Part shown: piece by piece, positions 27,816 to 32,488 of the stretch
Position numbering within the stretch: position 1 is the stretch's first letter
Layout: each line of letters opens with the position of its first letter
Origin: JBAWYM01 sp037143575
GTDB taxonomy: Bacteria > Patescibacteriota > Gracilibacteria > Peribacterales > Peribacteraceae
Assembly: GCA_037143575.1 (NCBI GenBank)
Contig: JBAWYM010000015.1
Coordinates: 1-32,488 of the forward strand
Length of the DNA stretch: 32,488 nt
Reading direction: 5' to 3'
The notes under the pieces: generated by a model
The model's input: the letters and a program-made list of their open reading frames with translations, nothing else
Databases searched by the model: none
What the model was told of the DNA's origin: nothing
Translations under genes and position numbers: made by a program

Positions 27816-30140
27816 ATGACGCACACACGACCGGAGCGATCCACGCTCATCGGCAAAGACCCCAAAGATGTCCCTTTATCCTGTCAGCGGATCATCGGGA
27901 GTTCGGTAACAGGCGAGAGGATCTGGATCGGACCGGAGAATGCTTCTGCCCTTAATGAAGCGGATGCCAAGGCCTATGATCTCGCCCACACCATTCTCTG
28001 TCATCTGATCGTCCAGGCTCCCGTGAAGCACAAATCCGGTCACCCCGGCGGTCCTCTCTCCGCATTCACGTTCGCCTACATGCTCTCGACTCTGCGCAAT
28101 CCTGAAATCGATCAGCCGCTCAGAATCAGTCCCGGCCACCTCTCACTCCTCTCTTTCGGGCTGCAATGGCTTTTCGGACGAGAAGGATTGGACAAGCGAT
28201 TGGCGTCGCCGCAATCCATCATCGATACATTCCGCCTTCCGGATGGGCTCCCGGGGCATGTGGAAGCCGGGATCGGCGATATTCCCTTCGGCACGGGTCC
28301 ACTGGGAAAAGGTGTGAGTAATGCGCTGGGAGTCGCCTTCGGACTGAAGCTTCAGAAGAAGCCCGGCATCGTCGATGTCCTCCTCGCTGATGGCGATGCA
28401 CAGGAAGGTCAGGTGATGGAAGCTTTCCGCCTCGCAAGCCACCTCGGGACAGACAATCTCATCGTGCATGGAGACTTCAATGACATCCAGCTCTCGGGAA
28501 TTCCCACGCAGATTGCCGCTTCGGACTTCGCGGAAATCGTCGCAGCAGCAGGATGGCACGTCGTGGAAGTGCAGAACGGAAATGATCCGGCACAGGTAAA
28601 AGCGGCTCTGGAAGAGGCACAGAAACTCATCGGCAAAGGCAAGCCGATCTTCGTCTGCTACTACACCACCATGGGCTATGGCATTCCCTTCATGGAAGAA
28701 GGATCCAACAGCGGAAAGAAGATCTACCACGGTTCGCCGCTCTCCAAGGAGGAGGCGGAGAAAGCCCTCGCGCTGCTCCCCGATCTCGATGAAACGGTGA
28801 AGGAGTATCAATCCTACAGAACGGCTCACAAAAAGAAGTACACCTCCGGTCCCACTACACAGACGGATATTCCCCTCACCTTCTCTTCTTCAGATCTTTC
28901 CAATGCGGGGTATCAACGAACCACGACGAAGGAGAAAGGAGCTGCTCGTACGGATTTCGGAGCGACGCATCTGAAGGCGCTGATGGCTGCTGATAAGCGC
29001 ATCTATGTCCTGCATGCGGATCTCGCGGGATCAGGTGGATTCACGGAAGTTGGCAAAGTCTTTCCCGATCGCGTGATCAATGTGGGAGTGGCAGAAGCAA
29101 ATATGTACATGATGGCAGCGGGAATGCGACAGACGGGACTACTTCCCGTGACGTATACCTTCGCCGCGTTCGGAACCAACGAGGCACGCGCCAATGCCCG
29201 TCTCATCGACATCAACTGCGGACACACCCGCTGCGGCATTCTCAATGACTGCACACACGCCGGCCTCTCTGTGGGTGAAGACGGCGAAACGCATCAGGAA
29301 CAGAACTATTTCACTCTTCCCTTTCGTCACACGCAGGTCTGGATGCCCGCCGACAGCAACCAATCGGGAGCAATGGCCGAGCGCTCCATGGAAATCATTG
29401 CCGAAGGACATCAGAGTGTGTACGTCTTTTCCCCACGCACAGGCCATCCTCAGCTCACCACTCCTGCAGGAGAAATCCTCTACGACGCCGATTATCGCTA
29501 TACCGGCAAGGCTGATCTGGTACGCGGAACCGGGACAACGGACGATCAGGCAACGATCCTCGCCGTCGGTATTCCTGTCCACCGCGCCATCGAAGCTGCG
29601 GATCAGCTGCAGCATTCGCCAGACGCCATACGAGTGCGTGTCCTCAATGTGAGCTGCATTCGCCCGATCGATGCCACTGCCATCATCGAAGCGGCGTTGG
29701 AAACGAGGCATCTGATCGTCGTCGAAGATCATAATTCCGAAGGAGGATTGGCAAGCCAAGTGGCGGACGTGATCGCGGACTTCGCACTCCCCTGCTCGCT
29801 CCGGCGCCTCGGGCTCAATCATTACTTCCCGTCCGGCACAGCCGAAACATTAGAATTCCTCGCAGGACTGGATGCCGAGAGCATTCTCAATGCCGTCCTC
29901 GACGAAGTGCGCAAGGAAACCCGCGCCGGGGAGGACGCGTATGTCTCGGCGATCTTCGAATTGGTCACCAATGCCAAAGACAGTCGCTTCCGCGAATCCG
30001 TCCTGCCCTTCATCGAGAAGCTCACGCAGGAGAAGGGCTACCTCGATATGCTTCGCAAAGCCTTTGCCAACAGGGCCACTCCCACAGAAGAGCTTCCGTC
30101 CAACGATGTGCTGCAGCAGAGATTGAGGGAGGAGATGTAG
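27816..30140 (+). CDS. tkt: Transketolase, long form with C-terminal extension
   Basis: Thiamine-diphosphate enzyme that moves two-carbon units in the non-oxidative pentose-phosphate pathway. The N-terminal domain shows APVKHKSGHPGGPLS, SPGHLSLL, the cofactor motif ADGDAQEG...DFND (usual GDG...DDN; the Asp and Asn metal ligands are kept) and YTTMGYGIPFMEE. The middle domain shows RTDFGATHLKAL, GVAEANMYMMAAGM with the catalytic Glu, and HAGLSVGEDGETHQEQ. The C-terminal domain ends near residue 700. About 70 more residues follow (EDAYVSAIFELVTNAKD... to LQQRLREEM), making 774 residues against the usual 620-670. The first ~45 residues are also longer than usual. The extra tail is helical and unexplained. 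Confidence 0.95.
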   Translation: MTHTRPERSTLIGKDPKDVPLSCQRIIGSSVTGERIWIGPENASALNEADAKAYDLAHTILCHLIVQAPVKHKSGHPGGPLSAFTFAYMLSTLRNPEIDQPLRISPGHLSLLSFGLQWLFGREGLDKRLASPQSIIDTFRLPDGLPGHVEAGIGDIPFGTGPLGKGVSNALGVAFGLKLQKKPGIVDVLLADGDAQEGQVMEAFRLASHLGTDNLIVHGDFNDIQLSGIPTQIAASDFAEIVAAAGWHVVEVQNGNDPAQVKAALEEAQKLIGKGKPIFVCYYTTMGYGIPFMEEGSNSGKKIYHGSPLSKEEAEKALALLPDLDETVKEYQSYRTAHKKKYTSGPTTQTDIPLTFSSSDLSNAGYQRTTTKEKGAARTDFGATHLKALMAADKRIYVLHADLAGSGGFTEVGKVFPDRVINVGVAEANMYMMAAGMRQTGLLPVTYTFAAFGTNEARANARLIDINCGHTRCGILNDCTHAGLSVGEDGETHQEQNYFTLPFRHTQVWMPADSNQSGAMAERSMEIIAEGHQSVYVFSPRTGHPQLTTPAGEILYDADYRYTGKADLVRGTGTTDDQATILAVGIPVHRAIEAADQLQHSPDAIRVRVLNVSCIRPIDATAIIEAALETRHLIVVEDHNSEGGLASQVADVIADFALPCSLRRLGLNHYFPSGTAETLEFLAGLDAESILNAVLDEVRKETRAGEDAYVSAIFELVTNAKDSRFRESVLPFIEKLTQEKGYLDMLRKAFANRATPTEELPSNDVLQQRLREEM

Positions 30141-30155
30141 GATTCCTCTCGTTCA

Positions 30156-31073
30156 TCAGCGCAAACTCCGATGAGATCTTCTGTCGATCTCTACAATCTC
30201 GGCGATCTTCTCTCTGAACTGTTTCTGGAGATTTGCTGAGAGAGAAGACATGTTTGCTGCTTCATAGATCCGAGGCATACCCTCGCCCAGGCAATACCAG
30301 TTCTCTGGTGCATACTCCTGATCTTTACGGTCCAGAAGCGGTGGAACAAACATGAGTCTCTCCTGTAACATCAACGCAGGATCGAGAGCGGTAGAGTCAC
30401 AACCGAAAACGATCCCTCCTCCGCGGATCACGCGACCAATCTCCCGAGCGAGTGCCTGATGATATTCGAAAGCTTGTATCTGTGTTGTATCAATTCCATT
30501 AATTTGTAAACAAGCACTGCCAGCAGGCATCCTCGCAACAAAATCAAGCATGTCAGCCGCAATATACACTGATGGTGTCCTCAAATTCCTCAATCCGGAC
30601 ACTGATGTTGATTCCCTGATCTCCGTACTCGAGAGTCCCAGTCCATCTGCACCGCGAAGATCAGAAGGATCGCGCATTTGCATACCAGGATAGAGCGGAT
30701 GTTCAACATCAGATAATGAATTTGCATACTCAGAACTGAGACCACGATCGACATTAACATAAACTGTAGCGCCACACTCGTTAGCGAAATCATGAGATCC
30801 GGAACCACTGCCTGTAGGGCTTCCTCCTCCGAGATCAACGTTTTTCACTCCGATCAGTCGAGATTGCAGATGTGTCTTCAACGACAGAGTCCGAATCATA
30901 TTCCGAAAATGCGATGCAAAATCTTCTTCTTGAAGCCTGATAGCACCGCGCTGCGCTGCCCTAGATATAAGCTCGCGATACTCAGGCAATCTTGGGTTAT
31001 CAAAGGAAGTGAGTTCTCTCACATATTCCTTGAGGGGTCTCTCAGCATTTGAAGCAGGAGAATCTTCGATCAT
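30156..31073 (-). CDS. Methyltransferase-like Rossmann-fold protein, unassigned
   Basis: The protein of about 305 residues has a helical N-terminus (RPLKEYVRELTSF..., AAQRGAIRLQEEDFASHFRNMIRTLSL), then a Rossmann-like core. The core runs KNVDLGGGSPTGSGSGSHDFA (glycine-rich loop), ATVYVNVDRGLSS (acidic strand end), PSVYIAADMLDFVARMP (acidic-aromatic pair), ACLQINGIDTTQIQAFEYHQALAREIGRVIRGGGIVFGCDST. This matches the order of class I SAM-methyltransferase motifs, with GGGIVFG as the post-core strand, but the loop has an unusual Gly/Ser insertion. No substrate motif is recognised. The ATG at 31073 is preferred to the longer frame to 31109. A TATCAT box lies 9 nt upstream. The gene is AT-rich and converges on tkt with a 15-bp gap. 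Confidence 0.6.
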   Translation of the reverse strand: MIEDSPASNAERPLKEYVRELTSFDNPRLPEYRELISRAAQRGAIRLQEEDFASHFRNMIRTLSLKTHLQSRLIGVKNVDLGGGSPTGSGSGSHDFANECGATVYVNVDRGLSSEYANSLSDVEHPLYPGMQMRDPSDLRGADGLGLSSTEIRESTSVSGLRNLRTPSVYIAADMLDFVARMPAGSACLQINGIDTTQIQAFEYHQALAREIGRVIRGGGIVFGCDSTALDPALMLQERLMFVPPLLDRKDQEYAPENWYCLGEGMPRIYEAANMSSLSANLQKQFREKIAEIVEIDRRSHRSLR

Positions 31074-31234
31074 AAATATACTATGATATAAATTGATGGA
31101 ATAGTCCATTTATTTTGTTACCAAATTCAGATCTGAAATGCATAGAAGATGAGGCTTCTGGGACACCACATCGAAGACGGTGTCGTCATGCACCAACAGT
31201 CCAGTTCTTCACTGTAAACTCCGAAGTATGCTCA

Positions 31235-32488
31235 AGGTCACTCGTGTCCGGTTAAAATCTGAGTCCCAGAGCCAAAATATCGTTGCCTGAGTCGGATATT
31301 TGCAGATCGTTTCTCAGAAACAGCTCCTGCAAGCCAATCTTCTCGAATGCCGTCGTGCTCAATATTTGTAAAATTTCGTACATGCTCCGCTCAATGCGCA
31401 ACTCTTTTCTGACGATGGCAACGGCGAGGTAGGCACACACGGCTACCCAAATTTGGGTGCGCACCGCGTTCTCCGATTCTCCCCAGAACACCTTGATCTT
31501 GAGATGCCCTTTCATCCACTTGAAGAAGAGTCCGATTTGCCATCGCAGCTTGTAGAGCATGGCAACCTGCAATGCGGTGAGGTCGAAGTTGTTTGTGAGG
31601 AAGACGTAGGTGTTGTCGGTTTCGCTGTCGTAGTACTTCACACGTCGCAGAAGATCAGGGTAATCCTTGCTCGCTTTCACGCCAGTACAACGAATCGTCT
31701 GGTCACATCGCAGTCCTGTCGATCGATCAACGGGGCGGGAGTAGAGACGCTGCCACCGCATGTTGCTCTTGGCGCGGGTGATGAAGAAGGCATGCTTCTC
31801 TCCAATTTCATGGAGTCTGCCATAGTCCACATATCCGCGGTCGATGACATAGCACGCTTCGGGTTCGACGGGCAGCACGTCGAGGACGTTCACGTCGTGC
31901 ACCGTTCCGTCCGTGATATGGACGAATGTCGGTAGATTACCGCGCAGGTCGAGAAGCGTGTGAGCTTTCACCGCTGCCTTCGTGTCACGGAAGTGTGCCC
32001 ACGAGAACACGGACAGGCAGAGATCAATTGTCGTGGAATCGAGGGCGTAGAACTTCCCAATCAAACCTTTGAGTACTTCATCGTCCTGGTACAGTGCCTG
32101 CGCACGTATGAGGAGAGTTTTCGCGAACGCTTCGTAGATTCTCCAATCACGTTGTTCGTTGGCATCGCACAACGTGGAGAGTTTGATGAGCCCCGTGAAT
32201 CCCATGTGGTAGAGCTTCTTCGGGTGTGCATTGAGACAAAGTGCAATGCTGCGCGAACTTTCACGAAATGTGAGTTGCCCGAAACAGAGACAGAGGAACT
32301 GCTGCCAACAGGAGAACGATTTCACGTAATGATTCCCACGGAAGAGCATGACGCATCGTTCAAATTCATAGCGAGAAAGAACATTCGTGAGTTGACGGAA
32401 TACGAAGGTACCGGCAAACATGCGGAAAGTGGGGAAGTGTGGTCTGATCTTCCCCGAGCCAATTGAAGTCCTCAAAAAAGATTCTTGT
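31235..32488 (-). mobile_element. IS4-family insertion sequence, right side cut by the window edge
   Basis: The transposase gene fills most of this stretch. The sequence just beyond its stop codon (ACTCGTGTCCGGTTAA, about 31241-31256) resembles the CCGGACAC-type ends of related IS4 elements, so one terminus probably lies near 31235-31245. The other terminus and the target-site duplication are outside the window. The left boundary is approximate. Confidence 0.55.
31252..32421 (-). CDS. IS4-family transposase (DUF4372 + DDE), catalytic Glu replaced by Gly
   Basis: The protein has an N-terminal DUF4372-like domain (FVFRQLTNVLSRYEFERCV, then VKSFSCWQQFLCLCFGQLTFRES) and an RNase-H-fold DDE domain. 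Counting from the ATG at 32421, the first Asp is D128 (ALDSTTIDLCL) and the second is D194 (VIDRGYVDY). The third acidic residue, normally the Glu of RWQxELFFKW, is Gly297 (RWQIGLFFKW, codon 31533-31531 = GGA). A single base change from GAA would explain it, and the element is therefore probably immobile unless complemented. The frame is otherwise complete. An in-frame TTG at 32475 is possible, but the ATG at 32421 aligns with the usual family start. Confidence 0.92.
   Translation of the reverse strand: MFAGTFVFRQLTNVLSRYEFERCVMLFRGNHYVKSFSCWQQFLCLCFGQLTFRESSRSIALCLNAHPKKLYHMGFTGLIKLSTLCDANEQRDWRIYEAFAKTLLIRAQALYQDDEVLKGLIGKFYALDSTTIDLCLSVFSWAHFRDTKAAVKAHTLLDLRGNLPTFVHITDGTVHDVNVLDVLPVEPEACYVIDRGYVDYGRLHEIGEKHAFFITRAKSNMRWQRLYSRPVDRSTGLRCDQTIRCTGVKASKDYPDLLRRVKYYDSETDNTYVFLTNNFDLTALQVAMLYKLRWQIGLFFKWMKGHLKIKVFWGESENAVRTQIWVAVCAYLAVAIVRKELRIERSMYEILQILSTTAFEKIGLQELFLRNDLQISDSGNDILALGLRF

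Noticed and set aside
1..32488. CRISPR array
   Set aside because: The tandem arrays have 7-8 bp units without spacers, and no cas gene is present.
1..32488. Recoded TGA (glycine) as in Gracilibacteria
   Set aside because: TGA ends several well-defined genes at their expected lengths and does not interrupt conserved domains.

Overview
The window looks like chromosomal DNA of a small-genome candidate-phyla-radiation (Patescibacteria) bacterium, most likely of the Peregrinibacteria/Peribacteria type. This is inferred from gene content: a CPR-style baseplate-J-like membrane protein next to pgk, a short NIF3/PII-like protein, a four-helix-bundle (S23) gene, a nearly complete pentose-phosphate set, very few Shine-Dalgarno sequences, and many lineage-specific hypothetical proteins. 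TGA is a normal stop codon here (for example at the ends of the ZIP transporter and the MazF-like gene), so this is not the recoded Gracilibacteria/Absconditabacteria code. No 16S gene is present, so the taxonomic placement is an inference.

Layout. 1-5.3 kb: a MazF-like toxin remnant, then a leftward block transcribed pgk > baseplate-J-like > DUF218/SanA-like > Xer recombinase, with a stand-alone shikimate-dehydrogenase-like N-domain protein upstream. 5.3-10.3 kb: a polyprenyl-phosphate sugar-1-P transferase, a NIF3-like protein, a LytM/M23 envelope peptidase, a TsaE-HD fusion and a ZIP metal transporter. 10.3-15.6 kb: a methyltransferase, a membrane protein, RarA, an acyltransferase-3, two small unknown proteins and a GC-rich secreted protein with a structured leader. 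15.6-20.7 kb: MiaA, ClpP, a membrane protein, Tgt, an orphan helical protein, ribosomal protein L21 and tRNA-Ser(GCU). 20.7-30.2 kb: a ROK sugar kinase, an unknown protein, Gnd, a four-helix-bundle gene inside inverted repeats, transaldolase, an orphan HExxH protein, an ~0.9 kb non-coding gap and transketolase. 30.2-32.5 kb: a methyltransferase-like orphan and an IS4-family transposase that runs to the window edge.

The genes are mostly housekeeping: sugar phosphorylation and the pentose-phosphate pathway (ROK kinase, Gnd, Tal, Tkt), lower glycolysis (Pgk), tRNA modification (MiaA, Tgt, TsaE), proteolysis (ClpP), replication-fork maintenance (RarA) and envelope building. The strongest unusual signal is in the spacers. 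At least seven intergenic sites, plus one inside tgt, hold short arrays of 7-8 bp words that differ from site to site. Several are arranged as long inverted repeats, one pair encloses the four-helix-bundle gene, and some overlap promoters or start regions. Other notable points are a Tgt that has lost all four zinc ligands, a TsaE-HD fusion, a transposase whose catalytic Glu codon reads Gly, a palindromic ~85 bp dispersed element in two copies, two perfect palindromes of 38 and 42 bp, and -10 boxes lying 6-10 nt upstream of several start codons, which suggests leaderless transcripts.
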